DNA from: UBA4416 sp035439445
GTDB taxonomy: Bacteria > Bacteroidota > Bacteroidia > B-17B0 > Aurantibacillaceae
DNA length: 64,000 bases
NCBI GenBank assembly: GCA_035439445.1
Contig: DAORKG010000014.1
Coordinates: 17,875-81,874 of the forward strand
Direction of reading: 5' to 3'
Of the stretch, positions 43,417-52,145 are shown piece after piece. Made by a program: the position numbers and the translations under genes. The number at the start of each line of letters is the position of its first letter. Position 1 is the stretch's first letter. The notes under the pieces are model-generated. The model had not been told where the DNA came from, made no database searches, and saw only the letters and a list, made by a program, of their open reading frames with translations.

Positions 43417-44556
43417 TTAACGAATTAGACTGTTTTGTTTGATTTCTTCCAATAATTGTTCTTTAGCTTTTGAGCGATTTTTTATATGTATAAAGTTTCC
43501 TTTGCCTATTTCTGAAATTTCTTTTAAATTTTTAAGAGCATCTTTATCATTACCAAATGCCATTGTAGATAGTTTTACATATTTATTCCCTTGTTTGGAT
43601 AAATACAACTTTTGATCATCTGGATAAAACCTAAATTTGCCATCTGTAGCTAATATGATTTGGTTATTACCATTTGAAATGTAATTTTTCAGAGCCACAT
43701 CCAAACTAAATAAAATAGCTTTATTTCCTTTGGTTAAACCTTTTGCTTTTAGTCTATCAACTACTTCGTTTAATTCTTCCTTATCTTTGCCACTTAATCC
43801 TTCTCTTAAAATCTTAACAGAATCTGCATAAGTAATAAAAGTTACTTTGTCTGAAGGTCTTAATACTTCTATCAAATGGTGTAATGCATATTGCATCACT
43901 TTTAATTTGCTGGTGTCTTTCATAGAACTGGAAACGTCTACTAAAAAAATAATGTTATTAGGCTTATATAAATCTTCATCTAATTCATTTGGATTTTTTG
44001 TGCTAACAGCAGAAGGAGTTTTAACAGGAATAACAGGATTATCAATCACAGTGTTTGTAGTGTTATCAGGCATTTTATTAGATGTGTCTCTAGGTTTTGT
44101 AGGTTCAGTAACCACAATAGGTTCGGTTGTTTTAACTCCTGCATTATTGGGTTTCTTGAAATAAAAACAAGCTGTTTTATCATCTGTTTTTATGGATTTG
44201 ATATTACCTGATAAAGACATTTTAAAAGGAACACCGTCTGCGCTTGTTACTAAATTAATAGCTTCGTTAAATTTCCCGGTTTGTTTAGGAATAAACTCAA
44301 CAACAATAAGAGTGGTGTCACCGGGCTTAATTGTTTTTTTAGCTGCTCTAATGGTGATGCCTTTTAAGGCGTCTGCTCTTAGTAAATATAAATTTTTTGT
44401 CTGATTATTTTGAATAATATAGTCAGCTCTTACTTTATAAATGTTTTCTTGTGTGCCAATATCTTTATCAGCAGCATCAATACTAATTAAACTATTTTGA
44501 GCAAATAATGAATTGAAGAAAATAATTAGAACAAATATGACAAGTTGCTTAAGCAA
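43417..44556 (-). CDS. Exported VWA-domain protein with DUF1573-like N-terminus
   Basis: A 379-residue exported protein, signal MLKQLVIFVLIIFFNSLFAQ. Residues 25-120 form an immunoglobulin-like domain (TLIVVEFIPKQTGKFNEAINLVTSADG) as in DUF1573/ASPM-SPD-2-type domains. A proline/threonine linker leads to a von Willebrand A domain from about 195 with the MIDAS motif FLVDVSSSMKD, then TFITYADS and ILATDGKF. It probably binds a partner or surface through a metal ion. The start is TTG at 44554-44556, 3 bases downstream of the MazG-like gene. Confidence 0.85.
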   Translation of the reverse strand: MLKQLVIFVLIIFFNSLFAQNSLISIDAADKDIGTQENIYKVRADYIIQNNQTKNLYLLRADALKGITIRAAKKTIKPGDTTLIVVEFIPKQTGKFNEAINLVTSADGVPFKMSLSGNIKSIKTDDKTACFYFKKPNNAGVKTTEPIVVTEPTKPRDTSNKMPDNTTNTVIDNPVIPVKTPSAVSTKNPNELDEDLYKPNNIIFLVDVSSSMKDTSKLKVMQYALHHLIEVLRPSDKVTFITYADSVKILREGLSGKDKEELNEVVDRLKAKGLTKGNKAILFSLDVALKNYISNGNNQIILATDGKFRFYPDDQKLYLSKQGNKYVKLSTMAFGNDKDALKNLKEISEIGKGNFIHIKNRSKAKEQLLEEIKQNSLIR

Positions 44557-44559
44557 AAT

Positions 44560-44886
44560 CTATTTTAGTTTTTCGTTATTATGATGTCTTTCCGAATCTC
44601 GATTTGTTTTTTTATCAAGATTTCTTTTTAATGCTTCTTCCAAATCTATGCCAGTTTGATTGGCAAGGCATATTAAAACAAACATCACATCCGCTAACTC
44701 ATCTCCTAAGTCTTTATTTTTATCCGATTCCTTTTCGCATTGTTCGCCATATCTGCGGGCAATAATGCGAGCTACTTCGCCAACTTCTTCGGTAAGCATA
44801 GCCATATTAGTTAATTCGCTAAAATAACGAACACCGTATTGCTTTATCCAATCATCAACCTGTTTTTGAGAATCTTTTATAGTCAT
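44560..44886 (-). CDS. MazG-like nucleotide pyrophosphohydrolase
   Basis: A 108-residue single-domain all-alpha NTP pyrophosphohydrolase. The metal-binding set is MLTEEVGEVARIIARRYGEQ followed by KDLGDELADVMFVLICLANQTGIDLEEAL. It is the MazG-like short form, distinct from full MazG at 14878. It is translated just ahead of the VWA gene; no functional link is apparent. Confidence 0.9.
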   Translation of the reverse strand: MTIKDSQKQVDDWIKQYGVRYFSELTNMAMLTEEVGEVARIIARRYGEQCEKESDKNKDLGDELADVMFVLICLANQTGIDLEEALKRNLDKKTNRDSERHHNNEKLK

Positions 44887-44970
44887 AATTCTTAGTTATT
44901 TGTTTTAAGTTTTTAGTTGTTTGATGAATTTGTTTTTGAAATTGACTTCCAACAACTTCAATCAAATAAC

Positions 44971-45930
44971 TTATCTCTTAATGGTGTCTTCTTCGTATTT
45001 TTCAATAATTGCTTTTACTAAACGATGTCTTATCACATCCACCGTAGTCAACTCAACAATGTCAATACCGTCTGTCTTTTTTAATAGTCTCACGGCTTGA
45101 GCTAAACCTGATGTTTGATTTCTAGGTAAATCAATTTGAGTCATATCACCAGTGATAATAAATTTAGCATTAGCTCCCATACGAGTTAAAAACATTTTCA
45201 TTTGACTCTCGGTTGTATTTTGAGCTTCGTCTAAAATAACAAAAGCATTATCTAAAGTTCTTCCTCGCATAAATGCCAGAGGCGCAATTTGAATAATTTT
45301 TGCCTCTATATATTGATTTAACTTATCTAAAGGAACCATATCATATAACGCATCATACAATGGTTGCATATATGGATCTAGTTTTTCTTTTAAATCACCA
45401 GGTAAAAAACCTAAATTTTCTCCAGCTTCAACGGCGGGACGAGTTAATATAATGCGTTTGACTTCTTTGTTTTTCAACGCCCTTACTGCTAATGCAACAG
45501 CTGTGTATGTCTTTCCTGTTCCTGCCGGTCCAACTGCAAATAACATGTCACTTTTAGCTACAGATTGCATCATTTTGCGTTGATTATCAGTTCTGGCTTT
45601 TACAACTAATCCATTGTTTCCAAAAACGATAATATCCGATCCGGTAGCTTCTTCTTTTGCTAATAACAAATTATCTCCTGTTTGTCCTAATAAACGTTCA
45701 ATTACTGTGTCTGTTAATAAACCGTTTTTATGATAGTAATCAACCATCATTGCCAGTTTTTTTTCGAAGAATGAAATTTCAGATTCATCTCCTAATGCTT
45801 TAATGGAATAACCTCTTGCTATGATTTTAAGTTTAGGGAAATACTTTTTTATCACGTTGAGTTTCACATCATTTACACCATATATTTCAACTGGTTCAAC
45901 GCTATCTAGTGTTATAATTTTTTCAATCAA
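44971..45930 (-). CDS. phoH: PhoH-family ATPase
   Basis: A 319-residue cytoplasmic ATPase. The Walker A motif is AVGPAGTGKTYTAVALA near 132-148 and Walker B FVILDEAQNTTESQMKMFLTRMG near 232-254. The N-terminal part carries a KH-like RNA-binding region (KIIARGYSIKALGDE). Members act on RNA; E. coli YbeZ works with the endonuclease YbeY. The start is TTG at 45928-45930, because a stop codon lies two codons upstream in frame and no ATG is near. Confidence 0.92.
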   Translation of the reverse strand: MIEKIITLDSVEPVEIYGVNDVKLNVIKKYFPKLKIIARGYSIKALGDESEISFFEKKLAMMVDYYHKNGLLTDTVIERLLGQTGDNLLLAKEEATGSDIIVFGNNGLVVKARTDNQRKMMQSVAKSDMLFAVGPAGTGKTYTAVALAVRALKNKEVKRIILTRPAVEAGENLGFLPGDLKEKLDPYMQPLYDALYDMVPLDKLNQYIEAKIIQIAPLAFMRGRTLDNAFVILDEAQNTTESQMKMFLTRMGANAKFIITGDMTQIDLPRNQTSGLAQAVRLLKKTDGIDIVELTTVDVIRHRLVKAIIEKYEEDTIKR

Positions 45931-46037
45931 GGTTCAAAAAATTTATGTTAATAATCGTGTTAATCAAATACTTTTTAAGTTTAAAAGTAAGCCTAATTTA
46001 TTATTTACTTTAGAGTTGAATATAAAAAGTTTTCAAT

Positions 46038-46856
46038 ATGTCTATTATTACCATTACAACAGATTTGGGTTATCGCGATCCATACTTGGCCATGGTAAAA
46101 GGCATATTATACAGCAAACAGCCAAATGTGCAAATTGTTGATTTGGCATGTGATGTAAATGCCCATGCTCATAACGAGGGAGCTTTTGCTTTACGAAGCG
46201 CTATTCCTTATTTCCCAGAAGGAACTATCCATTTATTTGCAATAAAGTTTTTAAATTCATCTGAAACCATTGGGAATTTGGCTGTTGATAATACTCGTTA
46301 TCTTTTATCTAAATATAAGGGGCAGTATATTATTTGTCCTGATAATGGTGTGTTAACACTTATCGATAAAGAATTTAGCGAGCCTGTATATCAGTTGTAT
46401 TTTGATTCGGAACGTCAGCATTCATTTTATTTAAGAGATATTTTTGCTGAAATAGCTAGTAAAATAGTTAATAAAACACCTTTAGAAGATTTTTGCGCAG
46501 AAACGCAGGACTATTGTAAATTATATGCTTTTGAAAGTTTTTCAACTCCAAGTAATTTACAAGGCATGGTGTTGTATGAGGATGATTTTGGGAATCTAAT
46601 AACTTCAATTACTAAACATGAATTTGAGAAACATGTTGGAAATAAGCGTTTTTCAATTGCCCTTCCTTCCTATAATATCACCAAAATTAACAATACCTAT
46701 GATGATGTGAAAATTGGTGATGTGGTATGTTTTTTTAATTCAATGGACTTATTGGAAATATCTTCTTTAGGGCAATCAGCTACTAAAATTGTGATAAAAC
46801 GAAACGTATTAAGTAAATATAAAATTGACCGTATAATAGTGGAGATATATGATTAA
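46038..46856 (+). CDS. SAM hydroxide adenosyltransferase (DUF62)
   Basis: A 272-residue enzyme that uses water to split S-adenosylmethionine into adenosine and methionine. ITTDLGYRDPYLAMVKGILYSKQPNVQIVDLACDVNAH is the family N-terminus, and YIICPDNGVLTLI carries the substrate Asp and Asn. The C-terminal beta barrel has GMVLYEDDFGNLITSI. It overlaps the monooxygenase gene by 8 bases. Confidence 0.93.
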   Translation: MSIITITTDLGYRDPYLAMVKGILYSKQPNVQIVDLACDVNAHAHNEGAFALRSAIPYFPEGTIHLFAIKFLNSSETIGNLAVDNTRYLLSKYKGQYIICPDNGVLTLIDKEFSEPVYQLYFDSERQHSFYLRDIFAEIASKIVNKTPLEDFCAETQDYCKLYAFESFSTPSNLQGMVLYEDDFGNLITSITKHEFEKHVGNKRFSIALPSYNITKINNTYDDVKIGDVVCFFNSMDLLEISSLGQSATKIVIKRNVLSKYKIDRIIVEIYD

Positions 46857-47133
46857 AAGATTTGTGAAGATGACATTTAAACCTGAAAATATAGAACGGT
46901 TTAAGGATATTTTTAAGGCCAGCAGAGATTTAATAGCGGCAATGGATGGATGCCAACATGTTGAATTATTACAAGATATTAATAATCCTTGTGTTTTTTT
47001 TACGTTAAGCATATGGGATGATCCTAAGTATTTAGAAGCTTATCGTCAATCTGAATTATTTGAAGGTGTTTGGGGCAAAACAAAAATTTTGTTTGATGCT
47101 AAGCCAGAAGCATGGAGTGTGAAAGTTCAATAA
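46849..47133 (+). CDS. Putative ABM-type monooxygenase
   Basis: A 94-residue ferredoxin-like protein of the antibiotic biosynthesis monooxygenase superfamily. FVKMTFKPENIERFKDIFKASRDLIAAMDGCQHVELLQD and FTLSIWDDPKYLEAYRQSELFEGVW follow the YgiN/ABM plan. These small dimers often act on quinols or heme; no substrate can be named. It is translationally coupled to the SAM hydroxide adenosyltransferase gene. Confidence 0.83.
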   Translation: MIKRFVKMTFKPENIERFKDIFKASRDLIAAMDGCQHVELLQDINNPCVFFTLSIWDDPKYLEAYRQSELFEGVWGKTKILFDAKPEAWSVKVQ

Positions 47134-47139
47134 AATCTA

Positions 47140-47152
47140 ATTCGTATATTCG
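47140..47152. repeat. Fragment of the ATTCGTA repeat
   Basis: ATTCGTATATTCG matches 13 bases of the arm at 23861-23875. It lies in the short gap before the rhomboid gene. Confidence 0.55.
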
Positions 47153-47171
47153 AAAAAAATCTCAATAACAA

Positions 47172-47816
47172 ATGATTACTTACGCTATACTTTTTCTAAC
47201 AGTTGGTTTTTCTCTATACGCAATGAATAACCAAGCTATAAAGTATAAGTATATTTTTCACCCTTATTCAATTAATCACTTCAATCAACATTACCGTTTT
47301 TTATCTCATGCATTTTTGCATGGTGACTATATTCATTTAGCATTTAATATGTATGCATTATGGATGTTTGGTCCAATTATCGAAAAAGGAGTTTTGCCTT
47401 TGTTGCTTGGAGTTGAAGGTGAACCCAATTATAAACTAGGAACAGTTTTTTACATTTTATTGTATACAGGTGCTATTTATGCGTCATCTATTTCAGAATA
47501 CTTTAAAAACAAAAATAACTCTTATTATACTTCATTAGGAGCAAGTGGAGCAGTAAATGCTTTAATATTTAGTTATATAACATGTTTACCAATGTCTCAA
47601 CTAGGGTTCTTTTTTATACCAATGCCGGCTTGGGTTTTTGGAATTTTATACTTAGGAATTAGTTATTATTTAAGTCGTAGAAGAACTGGAAATGTTTCGG
47701 TTGATAATATTGGCCATGAAGCGCACTTTTGGGGTGCCATTTATGGACTCGTTTTTACATTAATTTTAGGGTTGTTAAACCAAGATGTTTATTTAGATTT
47801 AATTAAAAAATCATAG
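47172..47816 (+). CDS. Rhomboid intramembrane serine protease
   Basis: A 214-residue membrane protease with six hydrophobic segments. HAFLHGDYIHLAFNMYALWMFG is the conserved first-loop motif, SLGASGAVNALIF holds the catalytic Ser (GASG), and DNIGHEAHFWGAIYG holds the catalytic His. This is the complete Ser/His dyad. Substrate is unknown. It lies 38 bases after the monooxygenase gene and 3 before the next. Confidence 0.93.
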   Translation: MITYAILFLTVGFSLYAMNNQAIKYKYIFHPYSINHFNQHYRFLSHAFLHGDYIHLAFNMYALWMFGPIIEKGVLPLLLGVEGEPNYKLGTVFYILLYTGAIYASSISEYFKNKNNSYYTSLGASGAVNALIFSYITCLPMSQLGFFFIPMPAWVFGILYLGISYYLSRRRTGNVSVDNIGHEAHFWGAIYGLVFTLILGLLNQDVYLDLIKKS

Positions 47817-47819
47817 TAA

Positions 47820-48581
47820 ATGAAAATTACATTTTTGGGTACAGGCACATCTCAAGGCGTTCCAATTATATGTTGCGAATGTGCAGTGTGCCGTTCTCAA
47901 AACTCAAAAGATAAACGACTAAGAAGTTCTATTTTAATTGAAAGTGATAATGCTAAAGTAGTTATTGATTCGGGACCAGACTTCCGCCAACAAATGCTTC
48001 GTATTGGACTTAAAACCTTAGACGCTGTTGTTTTTACCCACGAACACAAAGATCATATTGCAGGATTAGATGAAGTGAAAGCATTTAATTATTTTAATAA
48101 AATGCGGATGCCTGTTTATGCTACTCCTAGAGTTCAGGAAGCTTTGAAAAGGGAATTTGCTTACATTTTTGCAGAAGATAAATATCCGGGAATCCCTGAA
48201 ATTGATGTGTTTACCGTTACGGATGAAACTATAAAAATTAAGGATATTGAATTATTACCAATTGATGTAATTCATTACCGTTTACCTGTAAAAGCATACA
48301 GAATAAAAGATTTTACCTATATCACCGATGCTAATTATATTTCTGAAGAAGAAAAAGAAAAAATAAAAGGCTCTAAAATTATCGTGGTTAATGCGTTGAG
48401 AAGAGAAGAACATGTATCTCATTTTACCTTCCAGCAAGCCATTGATTTAATGCAAGAATTAAAACCGGAAAAGGCCTATTTCACTCATATTTCTCATCAG
48501 TTAGGCTTGCACGAAGAGGTTTCAAAAGAGTTGCCCTCTTTTATAGAATTGGCTTATGATGGCTTGGAAATTGAGATTTAA
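47820..48581 (+). CDS. Metallo-beta-lactamase-fold hydrolase (PhnP-like)
   Basis: A 253-residue zinc hydrolase. TFLGTGTSQGVPIICCECAVCRSQNSKDKRLRSSILIESDNAK contains the CxxC-type zinc-knuckle of PhnP-like phosphodiesterases, and VVFTHEHKDHIAGLDEVKAF gives the HxHxDH metal motif. THISHQLGLHEE supplies the late histidines. It may act on cyclic phosphodiesters; exact substrate is not known. Confidence 0.9.
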   Translation: MKITFLGTGTSQGVPIICCECAVCRSQNSKDKRLRSSILIESDNAKVVIDSGPDFRQQMLRIGLKTLDAVVFTHEHKDHIAGLDEVKAFNYFNKMRMPVYATPRVQEALKREFAYIFAEDKYPGIPEIDVFTVTDETIKIKDIELLPIDVIHYRLPVKAYRIKDFTYITDANYISEEEKEKIKGSKIIVVNALRREEHVSHFTFQQAIDLMQELKPEKAYFTHISHQLGLHEEVSKELPSFIELAYDGLEIEI

Positions 48582-48629
48582 TTTTTCTCATTTTGTTCAA
48601 AAATCCACAAATTGTTAATTTGTTATTCA

Positions 48630-48658
48630 TTGTAAATTCTGGCTTAATTGTAAATTTG
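48630..48658 (+). promoter_or_regulatory. Promoter of purA
   Basis: TTG (48630-48632), 18 bases, then TAAATTTG (48651-48658) fit the -33/-7 pattern. The ATG of purA is 25 bases further. Confidence 0.65.
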
Positions 48659-48683
48659 AAGGCTTTCAAAAAAGTGTAAAATT

Positions 48684-49952
48684 ATGATCAAAGCTGATGT
48701 ACTATTAGGCCTACAATGGGGCGACGAAGGAAAAGGTAAAATTGTTGATGTTTTAACTCCTAAATACGATATTATTGCTCGTTTTCAAGGTGGTCCAAAT
48801 GCAGGACATACCTTAGAGTTTAACGGTATTAAACACGTTTTACATACTATCCCAAGTGGTATTTTTCATCCAACGGCTTTAAATGTAGTTGGTAATGGTG
48901 TTGTAATTGACCCTGTTATTTTCAAAAAAGAAATAGATGCTCTAGTAGCAATGGGCGTTGATGTCAATAAAAAATTAGTAATCAGTAAACGTGCCCATTT
49001 AATTTTACCAACTCATCGTTTAATTGATGCGGCCAGCGAAGCAGCTAAAGGAAAGGATAAAATTGGTTCTACTTTAAAAGGTATTGGCCCAACTTATATG
49101 GATAAAACCGGTCGTAATGGTTTAAGAGTAGGTGATATCGAAAGCCCTAATTTTAAAGCTAAGTACAATGCATTAGTAGAGAAACATAAACAAATTTTAG
49201 ACTTCCATAAATACGAGTATAATTTAGCTGAACTTGAACCAACTTGGTTTGCGGCAATTGAAGAATTAAAAAAATTAAAGTTTATTGATACGGAGCATTT
49301 TATCAATGATGCGATTAAAAAAGGTCAAAAAATACTAGCCGAAGGTGCTCAAGGGTCTTTATTAGATATTGACTTTGGTTCTTATCCTTTTGTTACGTCT
49401 TCAAATACAATTTGTGCCGGTGCTTGTAATGGATTAGGTATTGCACCAAATCGTATAGGAAATGTAATTGGTATTTTTAAAGCATACTGTACTCGCGTTG
49501 GTAGTGGTCCTTTTCCAACCGAATTAGATAATGAAGTAGGAGAGAAGATTCGTCAAATTGGTCGTGAGTTTGGAGCTACCACAGGACGTGCTCGTCGTTG
49601 TGGATGGTTAGATATTCCTGCATTAAAATATGCGATTGCTATTAATGGTGTAACTGAATTGATGATGATGAAAGCTGATGTTTTATCAGATTTTGATACG
49701 TTGAAAATTTGTACTCATTACATGCATAAAGGCGAAAAAATCGATTATTTACCTTATAGCATTGAACCATCTGATGTTACTCCGGTTTATGAAGAAGTGA
49801 AGGGATGGAACGTGGATTTAACTAAGATGACATCTAAAGACGCTTTACCAAAAGAATTGATAGATTACATTAAATATATTGAAAAATTAGTGGAAGTTCC
49901 AATCAGTATTACATCAATTGGTCCGGATAGAACACAAACAATTTTCATGTAA
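48684..49952 (+). CDS. purA: Adenylosuccinate synthase
   Basis: Converts IMP, aspartate and GTP to adenylosuccinate, the first step from IMP to AMP. The 422 residues carry LLGLQWGDEGKGKIVDVL (catalytic Asp and GTP loop), FQGGPNAGHTL, GTTGRARRCGWLD and the late SIGPDRTQTIFM. Normal length and intact motifs. Confidence 0.98.
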   Translation: MIKADVLLGLQWGDEGKGKIVDVLTPKYDIIARFQGGPNAGHTLEFNGIKHVLHTIPSGIFHPTALNVVGNGVVIDPVIFKKEIDALVAMGVDVNKKLVISKRAHLILPTHRLIDAASEAAKGKDKIGSTLKGIGPTYMDKTGRNGLRVGDIESPNFKAKYNALVEKHKQILDFHKYEYNLAELEPTWFAAIEELKKLKFIDTEHFINDAIKKGQKILAEGAQGSLLDIDFGSYPFVTSSNTICAGACNGLGIAPNRIGNVIGIFKAYCTRVGSGPFPTELDNEVGEKIRQIGREFGATTGRARRCGWLDIPALKYAIAINGVTELMMMKADVLSDFDTLKICTHYMHKGEKIDYLPYSIEPSDVTPVYEEVKGWNVDLTKMTSKDALPKELIDYIKYIEKLVEVPISITSIGPDRTQTIFM

Positions 49953-50000
49953 TCTACTATTTTGTATTTATAAAATTACTACTTTTAAAAAATTAAAACA

Positions 50001-50531
50001 GTGAAGCCAAGAGTTTTATTAGAAAATAAACAATTAGAAGTTACTCTTACCCGTCTTTGCTATCAATTAATAGAAGTTCACAACGATTTTAGTAATACAG
50101 TTATTATAGGTTTGCAGCCTCGTGGAATCTATTTAGCTCATCGTATTCAAAAATTACTGGAAGGTATTTTAAAGAAAAAAGTGAATTGCGGTGATTTGGA
50201 TATCACCTTTTACAGAGATGATTTCCGTAAAAAGGAATTAATTCCTAACAGAACCAATATTGATTTTATTATTGAAGATAAAAACGTGATTTTAGTTGAT
50301 GATGTTTTGTACACCGGAAGAACCATCCGAGCAGGTTTAGATGCGATGTTAGCTTTTGGCCGACCAAGCGATGTTGAGTTATTGGTTTTGGTAGATAGAA
50401 GGTTTAGCAGACACGTTCCAATTCAAGCAAAATATATTGGATTAGTAATTGATTCTATTCAATCACAAAACGTAAAAGTGGAGTGGACAGAAACAGATAA
50501 AAAAGACAGAGTAACATTAATAGATAAATAA
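50001..50531 (+). CDS. pyrR: PyrR-like phosphoribosyltransferase
   Basis: A 176-residue protein of the PyrR family (pyrimidine-operon RNA-binding attenuator and uracil phosphoribosyltransferase). The PRPP site is VILVDDVLYTGRTIRAGLDAMLAFGRP and the N-terminal VIIGLQPRGIYLAHRI and DITFYRDDF match. The start is GTG. Its gene lies in front of dinB-like and pyrB, supporting a role in pyrimidine control, though no attenuator structure is visible here. Confidence 0.92.
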   Translation: MKPRVLLENKQLEVTLTRLCYQLIEVHNDFSNTVIIGLQPRGIYLAHRIQKLLEGILKKKVNCGDLDITFYRDDFRKKELIPNRTNIDFIIEDKNVILVDDVLYTGRTIRAGLDAMLAFGRPSDVELLVLVDRRFSRHVPIQAKYIGLVIDSIQSQNVKVEWTETDKKDRVTLIDK

Positions 50532-50543
50532 CTTAGACTATGC

Positions 50544-50569
50544 TTGTCAGTTCGAGCGAAGTCGGGAAC
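50544..50569. repeat. Dispersed GTCGAAG-type repeat, copy 4 (partial)
   Basis: TTGTCAGTTCGAGCGAAGTC and a few bases more match one arm of the family at 15662, 21473 and 21996. It sits between pyrR and the DinB-like gene. Confidence 0.65.
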
Positions 50570-50582
50570 AAAAACATAAATA

Positions 50583-51089
50583 ATGCGCCCAAATAAAAAA
50601 GATTACATACCATATTTTGAATATTACATCAATCTTATTCCAGAGGACGATATTATTTCAGCATTAAAAACAAATCATCAAACCATACTAGATTTTATTG
50701 AAGATATTCCTCGTCAAAAATTAAATTATTTTTATGATGAAGGAAAATGGACTGTAAAACAAGTTATTAATCATATTATTGATACTGAACGTATTTTAAG
50801 TTACAGAGCCCTACGTTTTTCTAGAGGTGATAGCCAAAAGGTATTAGCCTTTGATGAAAATTTGTACGCTGCAAATGCAAACTTAACTAATACAAATGCT
50901 CAAATATTAGCTGATGAATTTGATTCAGTTAGGCTGTCTAATATTTTGTTTTTCAAACAATTATCTGATAAAGAATTGTTGTTGAAGGGGCAAATGGCAT
51001 CTGGAGAAGTGAATGTGCTGTCACTTGGCTATATGTTATGTGGTCATGCGCAACATCATATAAACGTTATTAAAGAAAGATATTTATAA
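50583..51089 (+). CDS. DinB-family protein
   Basis: A 168-residue four-helix protein of the DinB/YfiT superfamily. The metal histidines are in QVINHIIDTERILSYRALRFSRGD and at the C-terminus GHAQHHINVIKERYL. Members include thiol transferases dependent on bacillithiol or mycothiol, but many are uncharacterised. It lies 3 bases before pyrB. Confidence 0.88.
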   Translation: MRPNKKDYIPYFEYYINLIPEDDIISALKTNHQTILDFIEDIPRQKLNYFYDEGKWTVKQVINHIIDTERILSYRALRFSRGDSQKVLAFDENLYAANANLTNTNAQILADEFDSVRLSNILFFKQLSDKELLLKGQMASGEVNVLSLGYMLCGHAQHHINVIKERYL

Positions 51090-51092
51090 ATC

Positions 51093-52016
51093 ATGAGCAA
51101 CTTAAGCGTAAATCATCTATTAGGAATAAAATATATCACTAAAAATGATATTCAATTAATATTAGATACCGCTACCAATTTTAAAGAAGTTTTAAATCGT
51201 CCCATAAAAAAAGTCCCATCTTTAAGAGATATAACTGTTGCCAATTTATTTTTCGAAAACTCAACCCGTACTCGTTTATCATTTGAATTAGCTCAAAAGC
51301 GTTTAAGCGCCGATGTGGTTAATTTTTCAGCCTCGTCATCTTCTGTTAAAAAAGGAGAAACCTTAATAGATACAGTTAATAACATTTTAGCAATGAAGGT
51401 GGACATGGTAGTAATGCGTCACTCAAGTGCAGGAGCTGCTGAATTTTTATCTAAAAAGGTAAATGCTAAAATAGTAAATGCGGGTGATGGAGCACATGAA
51501 CATCCAACACAAGCTTTGTTAGATGCTTTCTCAATGAGAGAAAAATTGGGAGATTTAAAAGGAAAGAAAATTGCTATTGTTGGAGATATTTTACATTCAA
51601 GAGTAGCATTATCAAACATATTTTGTCTACAAAAGCTTGGTGCAGAAGTTAAAGTGTGTGGTCCTACAACGTTGATTCCTAAATATATAGAAAGTTTAGG
51701 AGTGAAAGTTGAAACAGACTTACGAAAGACTTTAGAATGGTGTGATGTAGCAAATATGTTACGCATTCAGTTAGAAAGACAAGATATTAAATTCTTCCCT
51801 TCCATCAGAGAATACACTATGTTGTATGGTTTAGATAAAACATTATTAGATTCTTTATCTAAAAAAATCATCATTATGCACCCCGGTCCAATTAACCGTG
51901 GTGTTGAAATTACCAGTGATGTGGCTGATAGTGATCAATCTATAATTCTTGACCAGGTTGAAAATGGAGTGGCTGTTCGTATGGCTGTAATGTTTTTATT
52001 AGCAGGTCGCCAATAA
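51093..52016 (+). CDS. pyrB: Aspartate carbamoyltransferase catalytic chain
   Basis: Second step of pyrimidine synthesis. The 307 residues hold the carbamoyl-phosphate motif FFENSTRTRLSFELAQKRL, the HPTQALLD motif and MHPGPINRGVEI. No pyrI regulatory chain is adjacent, so the enzyme is probably the unregulated trimer type. It forms a unit with pyrR and the DinB-like gene. Confidence 0.97.
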   Translation: MSNLSVNHLLGIKYITKNDIQLILDTATNFKEVLNRPIKKVPSLRDITVANLFFENSTRTRLSFELAQKRLSADVVNFSASSSSVKKGETLIDTVNNILAMKVDMVVMRHSSAGAAEFLSKKVNAKIVNAGDGAHEHPTQALLDAFSMREKLGDLKGKKIAIVGDILHSRVALSNIFCLQKLGAEVKVCGPTTLIPKYIESLGVKVETDLRKTLEWCDVANMLRIQLERQDIKFFPSIREYTMLYGLDKTLLDSLSKKIIIMHPGPINRGVEITSDVADSDQSIILDQVENGVAVRMAVMFLLAGRQ

Positions 52017-52145
52017 TTTCTACAATTTCATGTTTAAAACTTTAGCCGATTTTTGCCTCTAAAATCTGTATAAAGTATGGATTTTTTTTACATTTACTTA
52101 ACTAAATGGAATTAAGATTCCTTAATAATAACTAAACATTTAACT

